Part shown: piece after piece, positions 42,758 through 51,229 of the stretch
How positions within the stretch are numbered: position 1 is the stretch's first letter
Layout: each line of letters begins with the position of its first letter
DNA from: Cryobacterium cryoconiti
GTDB lineage: Bacteria; Actinomycetota; Actinomycetes; Actinomycetales; Microbacteriaceae
Reading direction: 5' to 3'
Assembly: GCF_004403065.1 (NCBI RefSeq)
Contig: NZ_SOHA01000034.1
Span: forward strand, 62,001 to 126,000
Length of the DNA: 64,000 nt
Position numbers and translations under genes: made by a program
The notes under the pieces: generated by a model
Seen by the model: the letters and a program-made list of their open reading frames with translations, nothing else
Told to the model about the DNA's origin: nothing
Database searches by the model: none

Positions 42758-43274
42758 CTAGCGGAACACCGACCGCGCCACCGCCGTGACCTCGAGCGGC
42801 ACCCCCTCCGGCAGCAGGATGCTCAGCACCGGCGGGCGCCAGTAGGCGGTCAGCGAGACCGTGGCGCTCTGCCCGTCCACGGATGCCGCGCCGCTCACCC
42901 TCAGCTCCTCCATCCGGCCGTGCGGGGCGGCGGCGAGATACTCCGTGGCCGGCCCACACCTCCGCCGACGACAGGGCCGGCCGCAGCACACCGCCCGAAC
43001 CGTCGCCGGCGACGGTCACCTCGCCCAGGTTGAATGCTTCGGCCCCGGCGAGCGCCGCACCGTCCGCGAGGGTCAGCAGGCGTTTGCGCTCCAGATAGAG
43101 GGACGTCGCCGCCACGACGATGAGGATCAGCACCATAGCCAGGAAGCCGTAGAAAATGGTCAGGATGAGCGTCGAACCGTCGTCGCCGCCGGCCCGGATC
43201 GGCAGCCGGCCCGGCATACGCGCGGCCCGTGCTCCGGTGGGCGCAACCGGAGAGCCCACGCCGGCGCCGCTCAT
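42758..43274 (-). pseudogene. TadG-like pilus assembly gene with a one-base frameshift
   Basis: The gene starts at an ATG overlapping the previous stop. Its first part encodes a TadG N-terminal segment (DDGSTLILTIFYGFLAMVLIL, near residues 30-50), then ERKRLLTLADGAALAGAEAF. This frame degenerates after LSSAEV. A second frame, offset by one base, continues as a plausible C-terminus (ATEYLAAAPHGRMEELRV ... LEVTAVARSVFR). The switch is near 42950-42960 (GTGTGGGCC on the coding strand), consistent with one inserted base. Either the gene is inactive or the sequence has an error there. Confidence 0.75.
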
Positions 43275-43813
43275 CCGGCCCGCCAGAACCGGGACACCGT
43301 CTGTGTGGCCTGGGCCTCCAGGGGCACGCTGGCCGAGTCGCGGAGCGAGAGCAGGTCGGGCAGCAGCGGCAAGGCCACCCGGATGCGCACCGTCACCGTG
43401 ACCGTGTTCTGCCGCGTCAGGCATCCGTTCACACCGCCCGTGCAGGCCACGTTCACCTCGGCGCCGACCGGGTCGATGCCGTAGTCCAGGAGCCCGAACT
43501 GCACGGCCCGTTCGGCCCTCGCCGCGGCCGTGGCCTCGTCGGGCGCCTGCACGTAGACGCGGGCGGCCTGGCGAGCGGCCCCCTCCACGGCGAGGGCGCC
43601 GCCCTGCAGCGCCGCCATCGCCAGCACCAGGTAGACGAGCGGCACCAGCAGGATCAGCCCGGCCGTGATGAACTCCAGCGACGCCGAACCCCGCTCGGTG
43701 TCGGCCGCCGCCGACGGTCCCCACCGGCCGGCGCCGCTCCGAAGAACGGTGCGACCGCCCGGAGCGCACCGACGAGCCGCGCTCCCGCTAATCCAGGGTC
43801 TCGACCGCCGCAT
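43271..43813 (-). CDS. TadE-like pilus minor subunit
   Basis: The 180-residue protein starts at an ATG inside the previous gene's end (25-base overlap). It has a prepilin-like N-terminal motif, RGSASLEFITAGLILLVPLVYLV (Glu five residues into the hydrophobic segment, near 46), a TadE hallmark. The body ends with a pair of cysteines (VACTGGVNGC, near 130) likely disulfide-bonded outside the cell. Confidence 0.8.
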   Translation of the reverse strand: MRRSRPWISGSAARRCAPGGRTVLRSGAGRWGPSAAADTERGSASLEFITAGLILLVPLVYLVLAMAALQGGALAVEGAARQAARVYVQAPDEATAAARAERAVQFGLLDYGIDPVGAEVNVACTGGVNGCLTRQNTVTVTVRIRVALPLLPDLLSLRDSASVPLEAQATQTVSRFWRAG

Positions 43814-44198
43814 GCCCCACCACCTCGAGCCCGCGATCCACGCCGAACAGTGCGAGCAGCGGCAGGGGCGCCACGACGCGCACCTGCACGCTCGGGAACC
43901 CGCCGTAGTCCCCGAATGTCGCCTCCACATCGGTCGCATAGGCCGGGCCGATCGTCGCCGTGATCAGCTCGCGGGTTCGGGCCGCTCCCTCGCCCAGCCC
44001 GCTGTCGGCGAGCGCGGCATGCCGCGCGCCCTCCGCGGCGGCGTCGAGCACGGTGTTGCGCACGAGCAGGGCGATCCCGAGCTGCAGGACGGCAAGCGTC
44101 AGCACGGTCAGCAGCGCCCCGACCATCACGAACTCGGCCGCCGCCGAGCCCTCGTCACCACCGGGCGATCGTGTCCGGTGCCCCCGTGTGCCGACCAT
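43788..44198 (-). CDS. TadE-like pilus minor subunit
   Basis: The 136-residue protein has a short basic N-terminus and the TadE prepilin motif EGSAAAEFVMVGALLTVLTL (near 16-35), then RNTVLDAAAEGARHAAL, which is typical of TadE. It follows the Flp-like gene by six bases. Confidence 0.88.
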   Translation of the reverse strand: MVGTRGHRTRSPGGDEGSAAAEFVMVGALLTVLTLAVLQLGIALLVRNTVLDAAAEGARHAALADSGLGEGAARTRELITATIGPAYATDVEATFGDYGGFPSVQVRVVAPLPLLALFGVDRGLEVVGHAAVETLD

Positions 44199-44204
44199 GC
44201 CCGG

Positions 44205-44381
44205 TCAGATCCCGCTGACCCGGTCGATCGCCTGTTGGAACACACCGCTCAGGGCGGGTCCGGCGAGCCCCCAGATGATGATGACCAGGCCGGCGGTCAT
44301 CAGGGTGATCAGCACCCAACCCGGCACGTCACCGCGCTCGTCGCCCGACCAGTCCTGGAATCGCCGTCTCAATGTCGTCAT
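44205..44381 (-). CDS. Flp-like small pilus protein (58 residues)
   Basis: This short gene reads MTTLRRRFQDWSGDERGDVP..., with a membrane helix GWVLITLMTAGLVIIIWGLA (residues 21-40) preceded by a short hydrophilic segment, and ends IDRVSGI. GAGGAGC lies four bases before the ATG. Size, topology and position between tadC and the TadE-like genes fit the DUF4244/Flp-pilin slot of actinobacterial Tad loci. It is probably the major pilin. Confidence 0.82.
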   Translation of the reverse strand: MTTLRRRFQDWSGDERGDVPGWVLITLMTAGLVIIIWGLAGPALSGVFQQAIDRVSGI

Positions 44382-44451
44382 GATTGCTCCTCATTCTTTT
44401 CGTGGGTTCGGGGCGGGTTCGACTTTCATGGGGTTCTCGTCGGCAATCGGG

Positions 44452-45390
44452 TCAGAAACCGCTCTGCAGGATGAACAGGCCGGGGAAGATCGCGAACAGA
44501 ATCGTCATCGGCAGTATCAGGAACACCAGCGGCACGAGCATGGCCACCTCCTTCTTGCCGGCCACCTCGATCAACCCCCTCCTGGCCTCGTCCCGGGCGT
44601 CCTGCGCCTGGGCGCGCAGCACCTCAGCGAGCGGGGTTCCGCGGTCGAGGGCACCGGTGACCTGGTCGACCAGCCGCGTCACCGAGGGCAATGCGATCTG
44701 CCGCGACAGTTCATGCAGGGCGACCGCGAGCGGCACTCCGGTGCGCACATCCGCCACCACGCCCGCCAACTCCTTCGCCAACTCGCCCATGCTCGTGCGA
44801 GAGACGCGGCCGAGGGCGTCCAGAATGCCCTCCCCCGCCGACAACGACAGCGTCATGAACTCGAGCACGGTCGGAAACTCGCTCTGCATGCGGGCCAGTC
44901 GCGCGGTGGCAGCGCGGCTGAGCATCCAGTCGCGGGTCAGTGCGCCGCCCGCCCCGGCGACCACGGGCAGGAAGACCTGCACGGGCAGCGGCAGCGACCG
45001 GAACGTCGGCAGAGCCACGATCGCCCCGGCACCGGCGGCAAGACCCACGAGAGCCCAGACCACCTGCTCCGACCGGAATTCATCGGTGCTGCGGTCCGAC
45101 CCCGACTGCCGCAGTCTCCGCTCGATCGACTCCGACCCGCCGAGAACCGCGCCGAACGCGCGTTTCAGGGCACCGAACACGGGGGCGAACAGGGTGCCGA
45201 GCACCGGCAACGGATGCACCGTCGTGCGCCCCACGAACAGCCGCGCCTCCGCCGACACGTCCTGGATGTACGGCGCGAGCCTTTGCGCGAGGCGGGGGCG
45301 GCTCAGCCGAGGCACGAGGCTGGCGAGCGACCAGAGACCGACGCCGAGTGCCGTGCCCAAGAACAGCGCCCAGGCCTGCGCGGCACTCAC
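44452..45390 (-). CDS. tadC: Tad pilus inner-membrane platform protein TadC
   Basis: The GTG start overlaps the tadB stop (GTGA) and gives 312 residues. It has a type II secretion F domain (about 150-300; EFPTVLEFMTLSLSAGEGILDAL near 182; RGTPLAEVLRAQAQDARDE) with membrane helices near 10-28, 110-150 and 285-310. Confidence 0.9.
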   Translation of the reverse strand: MSAAQAWALFLGTALGVGLWSLASLVPRLSRPRLAQRLAPYIQDVSAEARLFVGRTTVHPLPVLGTLFAPVFGALKRAFGAVLGGSESIERRLRQSGSDRSTDEFRSEQVVWALVGLAAGAGAIVALPTFRSLPLPVQVFLPVVAGAGGALTRDWMLSRAATARLARMQSEFPTVLEFMTLSLSAGEGILDALGRVSRTSMGELAKELAGVVADVRTGVPLAVALHELSRQIALPSVTRLVDQVTGALDRGTPLAEVLRAQAQDARDEARRGLIEVAGKKEVAMLVPLVFLILPMTILFAIFPGLFILQSGF

Positions 45391-46244
45391 CGGAACCACC
45401 GGCGTTCCTCGGGCAGCCGCCCCAGAGCCACCATCACCCGGTAGGCGACCACGGAGACCCCCAGGCCGCCGACGATCACGACCACCCCGGCGGAGGTGTT
45501 GTATGCCACGGCTGCCTCCGGCCGGGAGGCCAGGAGCAACAGCACGATCCAGGGCGCGGCCACGCCCAGCCGGGCCGCGTTGACGATCCAGGATTGCCGG
45601 GCTTCCACCTCCGACCGGATCGCGGCATCCTGACGGATCCAGGCCGCCAGGCTGCGCAGCACGGCGGTGAGATCGCTGCCGCCCACCTCCCTCGCCATGC
45701 GCAGCGTTTCGAGGATGCGGTCGGCGACGGGATCGGCCAGCGACGCCTTGAGCCCGTCGACAGCGGAGCTGAAGTTGCCGGTGGCCTGATAATCCCGGGC
45801 GAACTCGGCGAACGCGGGCCGCGTCGACAGCGGACCGGCCCCGGCCAGGCTGCCCACGCTGTCGGGCAGCGCCAGTCCCGACCGCACCGCCGAGACCAGG
45901 TGGTCGACGACGTCGGGCCAGACGGCGCGGTTCGCCCGCCGCCTGGCGCGCGCCCGCCAGACCACCATCAGTGCGGGCAGCGCCAGGCCGGCCAGCGCCG
46001 CGACCAGCGACAGCGCCGCGATACCGAGAAGGGCGTGGCTGAGCGCCGACGCGGCGAGCGCCAGAACCAGGGACAGGGCGACGAAGGCCGGCAGCGGCAG
46101 GTTTCCGAGCCCGGCCTGGGCCAGGACCGTGCGCCACCGCCCCGGGGTACGCATGCGGGCGGGCCCGGTCTGGCGCGGCCACAGGAACGGTGCGGCGAGC
46201 AGCAACAGGCCAGCGCCGAGCAGTCCCCCCAGGGCGAGCGTCAT
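45387..46244 (-). CDS. tadB: Tad pilus inner-membrane platform protein TadB
   Basis: The 285-residue protein has helices near 3-20, 45-85 and 235-270 around a type II secretion F domain (VDHLVSAVRSGLALPDSV near 108; AREVGGSDLTAVLRSLAAW near 180). It overlaps both tadA (start) and tadC (end) by four bases, so the machine is made from one transcript. Confidence 0.9.
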   Translation of the reverse strand: MTLALGGLLGAGLLLLAAPFLWPRQTGPARMRTPGRWRTVLAQAGLGNLPLPAFVALSLVLALAASALSHALLGIAALSLVAALAGLALPALMVVWRARARRRANRAVWPDVVDHLVSAVRSGLALPDSVGSLAGAGPLSTRPAFAEFARDYQATGNFSSAVDGLKASLADPVADRILETLRMAREVGGSDLTAVLRSLAAWIRQDAAIRSEVEARQSWIVNAARLGVAAPWIVLLLLASRPEAAVAYNTSAGVVVIVGGLGVSVVAYRVMVALGRLPEERRWFR

Positions 46245-47491
46245 GCGGCCCCCGCCCGCAGCACGATGGCCGGGTCGAGTCCGGCGGCGTGGAATTTGGC
46301 CAGCTTCGTCGGGTAGCCCCCGGTGGGCTCGAGCACGCCGTTCCGCGCCAGGAAGATCGGGCTGGCCTCGATCAACGCGCCCGACAGCTGACCGCTCGGT
46401 GCGAGGATCTCCGTCACCCGGCGCCGCCCGTGCCGGTCGATCTCGCAGTGCACGACGATGTCGATACAGCCGGCCACGGTCGGCAGAACGAAAGACGAGT
46501 CGATGTTGCGGCCGGCGAGCAGGGGCAGCGTGGACAGTTTGCCGAGCGCATCACGCGCACTGTTCGCATGGATCGAGCACATGCCCGGCAGCCCGCTGTT
46601 CAGGGCGATGAGCAGGTCGAGACTCTCGGCCTCGCGCACCTCGCCGACGATCAGCCGGTCGGGGCGCATCCGCAGCGACTCCTTGATCAGGCGGCGCAGG
46701 GTGATCTCCCCGGTGCCCTCGAGGCTGGGCTGACGGCACTGCATCGCCACGACATCGCGCGCGGCGAGGTCGAGCTCGAAGGTCTCCTCCACCGTCACGA
46801 TGCGCTCAGTCGTGCGCGTGGCCGAGAGCAGGGCGTTGAGCATGGTGGTCTTGCCGGTCTGCGTGGCCCCCGAGACCAGGATGTTCTGCCCGGCCAGCAC
46901 ACACATCCGCAGAAACTCGGACGACTGCTGCGTGAGCGATCCGAGCCCGACCAGCTGGTTCAGGTCACGGATGCGCCGGGTGAACTTGCGGATGTTCACC
47001 GCCCAGTGCCGGCGGGTGATGTCGGGAATGACCACGTGCAGCCTCGACCCGTCGGGCAGAGAGGCGTCGACGAACGGGGACGAGAGGTCGACGCGGCGGC
47101 CGGATGCCTGCAGCATCCGTTCGACCAGGTCGCGCACCTCCCGCTCGGTGAGCACCATCGTGGTCAGCTCGGGCACTCCGTCGCGGGCGATGAATACGCG
47201 GGTAGGGGCGTTGATCCAGATCTCCTCGATGCCGGGATCGTCGAGGAACGGTTGCAGCGCCCCGAACCCCGTCAGCGAGGCCACGACCTCGCGGGCCGCC
47301 TGGCGCTCGTCGGCGATCAGCGGCAAGGAGTTGCCGAGCGCCCGCTCGGCGTAGCGCTGCACCTCGTCGCGCACGTACTGCTCGGTGAGCCCGTTGCTCG
47401 AGGAGAGGTCGACGCCGTCACGGCGCACCCGGGTGCGAACCTGCTCGGTGATGATGCGTACGGCTTCGCTCATTCCTGCATACTCGCCCAT
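46241..47491 (-). CDS. tadA: Tad pilus assembly ATPase TadA/CpaF
   Basis: The 416-residue VirB11/CpaF-type ATPase has an N-terminal helical domain, ARVF-like IWINAPTRVFIARDG (near 87), Walker A SGATQTGKT (near 213), an Asp box (IVTVEETFELDL near 240), Walker B PDRLIVGEVRGAE-like (near 280; RPDRLIVGEVREAE here) and a His box with IHANSARD (near 313). It powers pilus assembly or retraction. A second ATG 18 bases downstream is possible. A CpaE/TadZ-like gene is not present upstream in the window. Confidence 0.93.
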   Translation of the reverse strand: MGEYAGMSEAVRIITEQVRTRVRRDGVDLSSSNGLTEQYVRDEVQRYAERALGNSLPLIADERQAAREVVASLTGFGALQPFLDDPGIEEIWINAPTRVFIARDGVPELTTMVLTEREVRDLVERMLQASGRRVDLSSPFVDASLPDGSRLHVVIPDITRRHWAVNIRKFTRRIRDLNQLVGLGSLTQQSSEFLRMCVLAGQNILVSGATQTGKTTMLNALLSATRTTERIVTVEETFELDLAARDVVAMQCRQPSLEGTGEITLRRLIKESLRMRPDRLIVGEVREAESLDLLIALNSGLPGMCSIHANSARDALGKLSTLPLLAGRNIDSSFVLPTVAGCIDIVVHCEIDRHGRRRVTEILAPSGQLSGALIEASPIFLARNGVLEPTGGYPTKLAKFHAAGLDPAIVLRAGAA

Positions 47492-47597
47492 GCCCCGCCG
47501 GCCACGCCCGACTTATCCACAGCCTGCCGACGTTTCCCGCCCGACGCCGTTCCCACCCGCCGCGACGCCCGAGCCTCTCCTCGCGCCAACACCGTGG

Positions 47598-47690
47598 GCA
47601 TAACTCCTGCAAAATCTTCAGGGCCGGCCGGATACACCCGGAATTCCGGGCCGCGGCAGCGCCGCCGCACAGCATTTGCAGGAGTTATGC
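47598..47690. repeat. 93-bp palindromic intergenic element
   Basis: Perfect 16-bp terminal inverted repeats (GCATAACTCCTGCAAA at 47598-47613 and its complement at 47675-47690) enclose about 60 bases that contain another perfect palindrome, CCCGGAATTCCGGG (47637-47650). No coding capacity. It lies between tadA and the SDR gene, in a 269-base gap that otherwise holds nothing recognisable. Confidence 0.85.
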
Positions 47691-47760
47691 ACGGAGGCAC
47701 GTCCTGAGGGCGAGCAGCGCAGGCAGGGCAGGCAGCGCAGGCAGCGGAGCAGCGCCCGGC

Positions 47761-48567
47761 TCAGCGGGCCGACCAGCCGCCGTCCATCGTGTAGCTGGCG
47801 CCGGTGACCATGGCAGCCTCGGTCCCGGCCAGCCAGGCGACGAGCGACCCGACCTCATCCGGTTCGACCAGGCGTTTGATGGCGCTCTCGGTCAGCATGA
47901 TCTTGCTGAGCACCTCCGATTCGGGGATGCCGTGCACCAGCGCCTGGTCGGCGATCTGCTTCTCCACCAGGGGCGTTCGAACATACCCGGGGCTGACACA
48001 GTTACTGGTCACCCCGTGCTCCCCGCCCTCCAGTGCGGTGACCTTCGACAGCCCCTCGAGGCCGTGCTTGGCGGCGACATAGGCGCTCTTGAACGGCGAT
48101 GCCCGGATACCGTGCACCGAGGTGACGTTGATCACGCGCCCGAAGCCGGAGGCGTACATGTGCGGCAGCACCGCCCGGGTCAACAGGAACGGTGCCTCCA
48201 GCATCAGGGCGAGGATGAGCCGGAAGTCGGCCGGGGCGAAGTCCTGGATCGGGTTGATCCGTTGGATGCCCGCGTTATTGACGAGGATGTCCACCCCCGC
48301 ACAGGCCTTCTGCAGCACCTCGTCGGTCAGCGCGAGCGGGTTCGCCAGGTCGACTATCCAGCTGGAGCCGCCGACCTCATCGGCGAGTTCGTCCGCTGAC
48401 GAGCGGTGGATGTCCGCGACGATGACGTGGGCGCCACGGGCCGCGAGCGAACGCACGACGGCGGCCCCGATGCCGCTCCCACCCCCGGTGACCAGGGCGG
48501 TTCGGCCGGAGAGCGGCCGGGGCCGCTCCCATCCTGCGATGGAAGCGGCCACGGATGCATCAGTCAT
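47761..48567 (-). CDS. bdhA: D-3-hydroxybutyrate dehydrogenase (SDR family)
   Basis: The 268-residue short-chain dehydrogenase has TGGGSGIG (near 27, NAD site), NNAGIQ (near 99), catalytic Ser in NVTSVHG (near 149), and YVAAKHG (Tyr/Lys near 162-166). The segment IQRINPIQDF and GYVRTPLVEKQI with IPESEV are typical of 3-hydroxybutyrate dehydrogenases. It oxidises 3-hydroxybutyrate to acetoacetate. The next gene upstream on the same strand is a transporter, which supports uptake and use of the substrate. Confidence 0.85.
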   Translation of the reverse strand: MTDASVAASIAGWERPRPLSGRTALVTGGGSGIGAAVVRSLAARGAHVIVADIHRSSADELADEVGGSSWIVDLANPLALTDEVLQKACAGVDILVNNAGIQRINPIQDFAPADFRLILALMLEAPFLLTRAVLPHMYASGFGRVINVTSVHGIRASPFKSAYVAAKHGLEGLSKVTALEGGEHGVTSNCVSPGYVRTPLVEKQIADQALVHGIPESEVLSKIMLTESAIKRLVEPDEVGSLVAWLAGTEAAMVTGASYTMDGGWSAR

Positions 48568-48619
48568 TACGGTTTCCTTTGTGTGTCATGCCCGAGGGAG
48601 TGAAGCCGGCGCGCGGCAC

Positions 48620-50017
48620 TCAGCGAACGGGCGTAGCCGGCGCCAGGCCGTGCTTGCGCGCATCGACGGCGTCGACCTCACGCAGCGAGATCCCCCTGGT
48701 TTCCTTGAGCGTGAGCACAGCCACGACGGTGATCGCACAGGCGCCTGCGAGGTACAGCGCGACCGGCACCCAGGAGTTGTATTCCTTGAGCAGGGCGACG
48801 GCGATGATGGGCGCCATTGAGCCGGCCAGGATCGACGTCACCTGGTAGCCCAGGGAGACGCCGGAGTAGCGCATCCGGGTGGGGAACAGCTCGGCCATGA
48901 TCGCGGGCTGACCCGCATACATCAGCGCGTGGAAGCACAGGCCGAGGGTGATGGCCAGGATGATCAGCACGGGGTTCTGCGTGTCGAACAGCGGGAAGGC
49001 GAACAGCGCCCAGGTCGCGCCGAGGATCGCTCCGGCCAGGTACACGGGCCTGCGTCCGAAACGGTCGGAGAGCCGGCCGACCTGCGGGATCACGAGGAAG
49101 TGCACGACGTGGGCCAGCAGCAGTGCGAACAGGAGCTGGCTGGTGTCATACGCGTGCACCGTGACCAGATAGACGATCGAGAAGCTCACGATGATGTAGT
49201 ACAGGATATTCTCGGCGAACCGCAGGCCCATGGCGCTGAGGATCCCGCGCGGGTACTTGCGGATGACTTCCGTGACCCCGTAGCTGATGGCCTGTTCGGC
49301 CTCGACCTGGGCGCGAGCCTCAAGGAAGATCGGTGCTTCGTTGACGTGCGTGCGGATGTAGTAGCCGATGACCACGATCACGGCGGACAGCCAGAACGCG
49401 ACGCGCCAGCCCCAACTCATGAACTGCTCGGCCGGCAGGATCCAGGACATGGTCAGCAGAACGAGGGTGGCGAGCAGGTTGCCGACCGGAACGGCGGCCT
49501 GGGGCCAGCTCGACCAGAACCCACGGGACTTGTCGGGGCTGTGCTCGGCGACGAGCAGCACGGCGCCGCCCCACTCACCGCCCACGGCGAAACCCTGGAT
49601 GAAACGAAGCCCGATCAGCAGCGCCGGCGCCCAGTAGCCGATGGTGTCGAAGCCGGGCAGGCACCCCATCAGGAAGGTGGCCACGCCGACGAGAATGATT
49701 GTGACCTGGAGGGTGTGCTTGCGGCCCAGGCGGTCGCCGATCTGGCCGAACACGATGCCGCCCAACGGTCGGGCGAGGAAACCGACCGCGTAGGTCAGGA
49801 AGGCGGCGAGGATGCCGTCCAGCTCGCTGCCGGCGTTGGGGAAGAACACCGTCCCGAACACCAGGCTCGCGGCCGTGGCGTAGAGGAAGAATTCGTACCA
49901 CTCGACGACCGTTCCCACCATGGAGGCGGCAACAATCTTCTTCAGGCCGGACTTCTCGTTACCGCTGTTCGAGGTGGTTCCTCCGGAACCGGCCTCGACG
50001 CGCGAATTGACGCTCAT
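48620..50017 (-). CDS. MHS family (MFS) metabolite:H+ symporter
   Basis: The start has AAGGAGA five bases upstream and gives 465 residues. Twelve membrane helices, MVGTVVEWYEFFLYATAASLVFG (near 20-42) and RPLGGIVFGQIGDRLGRK (near 80-97) are hallmarks of the MHS group (ProP, ShiA, KgtP relatives). Co-orientation with the 3-hydroxybutyrate dehydrogenase gene suggests it imports that acid or a related one; this is inference from neighbours. Confidence 0.88.
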   Translation of the reverse strand: MSVNSRVEAGSGGTTSNSGNEKSGLKKIVAASMVGTVVEWYEFFLYATAASLVFGTVFFPNAGSELDGILAAFLTYAVGFLARPLGGIVFGQIGDRLGRKHTLQVTIILVGVATFLMGCLPGFDTIGYWAPALLIGLRFIQGFAVGGEWGGAVLLVAEHSPDKSRGFWSSWPQAAVPVGNLLATLVLLTMSWILPAEQFMSWGWRVAFWLSAVIVVIGYYIRTHVNEAPIFLEARAQVEAEQAISYGVTEVIRKYPRGILSAMGLRFAENILYYIIVSFSIVYLVTVHAYDTSQLLFALLLAHVVHFLVIPQVGRLSDRFGRRPVYLAGAILGATWALFAFPLFDTQNPVLIILAITLGLCFHALMYAGQPAIMAELFPTRMRYSGVSLGYQVTSILAGSMAPIIAVALLKEYNSWVPVALYLAGACAITVVAVLTLKETRGISLREVDAVDARKHGLAPATPVR

Positions 50018-50163
50018 GTCTGTCTCCTTCGGTGTCGTCTCTGACACGTCGTGGTGGATGGCGGATGGACCTTGACGGCCCAGCACGGCTCCCCCGAGTA
50101 TTCCCGCCAGTCAGTTCTGCATCAATAACCACTTTGACACATGCAGTGTGCATACTTGCAGAT

Positions 50164-51093
50164 ATGAGCTTCGAGTCTGCCTCCGCGTCCCTGCCCAACC
50201 CGGACGACCTGCTCATCCTCCTCGCCGTCGCCCGCACCGGCCGGTTCACCACGGCCGCCGACAGCCTGGGCGTGAATCACACCACCGTGTCCCGCCGCAT
50301 CACCGCCCTGGAGAAGGCGCTCGACGGGCGTGTGCTCTCCCGCACGATCGGCGGCTGGGAGCTGACCGAGCTGGGCAAACGTGCCTTCAACGCCGCCGAG
50401 AACGTCGAATCCGCGATCGCCATTCTGAACGGACCGACGGGCGAGCCGCATCAGCTGTCCGGCGTCGTTCGCATGTCCGCGACGGATGGCTTCAGCGCCT
50501 ACATCGCCGCCCCCGCCATCGCGGGCCTGCAGCGCACGCATCCGTCCCTCCGCGTCGAGATCGTGACGGTGACCCGCCGGGCCCTGCAGCACCGCTCGGG
50601 TCTGGATATCGAGGTGGTGGTGGGCGAGCCTCAGACTCACCGGGCCGAATCGTTCCGGCTGGGCTACTACCTGCTGGGCATGTACGCCTCGCGCGACTAC
50701 CTCGCCGAGCACGGCACACCAACGACCGTGGCCGAGCTGACGCAGCATCCGCTGGTCTATTTCGTCGACGCGATGCTGCTGGTCGATGATCTGGATGCGC
50801 CCAGGCGCCTCGTTCCGTCGATGCAGGCTTCGATCAGCTCGACCAACGTGTTCGTGCACGTCGAAGCCACCCGGGCCGGAGCGGGAATCGGATTCCTGCC
50901 CTGCTTCATGGGCGATCAGCATCCGGACCTGGTGCGTCTGTTGCCGGAGCAGTTCCAGGAACGTTTGCAGTACTGGATGGTTCTCCGGCAGGAGTCCCTG
51001 CACCAACCTGCGGTCGCGGCCGTCGTCACGGCCCTCCGGGCGCAGACGTCCGCGTTCACGGCGGCGCTGCTCGGGGCCGCGTCCTCCGACTGA
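50164..51093 (+). CDS. LysR family transcriptional regulator
   Basis: The 309-residue protein has a LysR helix-turn-helix (ILLAVARTGRFTTAADSLGVNHTTVSRRI, about 20-50) and a C-terminal effector domain. It is divergent from the MHS transporter, with 146 bases between starts containing an AT-richer stretch with TGCA-rich symmetry (near 50141-50160), so it probably controls the transporter-dehydrogenase pair. Confidence 0.9.
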   Translation: MSFESASASLPNPDDLLILLAVARTGRFTTAADSLGVNHTTVSRRITALEKALDGRVLSRTIGGWELTELGKRAFNAAENVESAIAILNGPTGEPHQLSGVVRMSATDGFSAYIAAPAIAGLQRTHPSLRVEIVTVTRRALQHRSGLDIEVVVGEPQTHRAESFRLGYYLLGMYASRDYLAEHGTPTTVAELTQHPLVYFVDAMLLVDDLDAPRRLVPSMQASISSTNVFVHVEATRAGAGIGFLPCFMGDQHPDLVRLLPEQFQERLQYWMVLRQESLHQPAVAAVVTALRAQTSAFTAALLGAASSD

Positions 51094-51146
51094 CCTGCGT
51101 ACTCCCGAGCAGGGCAGGCTCACGAAGTAGACTGGGGGCGCACTTC

Positions 51147-51228
51147 GCGGGAGTGGTGAAATTGGCAGACACGCAGGATTTAGGTTCCTGTGCTTTCGAG
51201 CGTGGGGGTTCAAGTCCCCTCTCCCGCA
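51147..51228 (+). tRNA. tRNA-Leu (TAG anticodon)
   Basis: Acceptor GCGGGAG/CTCCCGC, a leucine-type D-arm (TGGTGAAATTGGCAGA), anticodon arm CAGGATTTAGGTTCCTG with TAG, a long variable arm, T-arm GGGGGTTCAAGTCCCCT and discriminator A. CCA is not encoded. Confidence 0.96.
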
Positions 51229-51229
51229 C

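Noticed and set aside
50100-50163. Defined sigma-70 promoter with TTGACA at 50134
   Set aside because: No -10 box at 16-18 bases; the nearest AT-rich hexamers are at the wrong distance.
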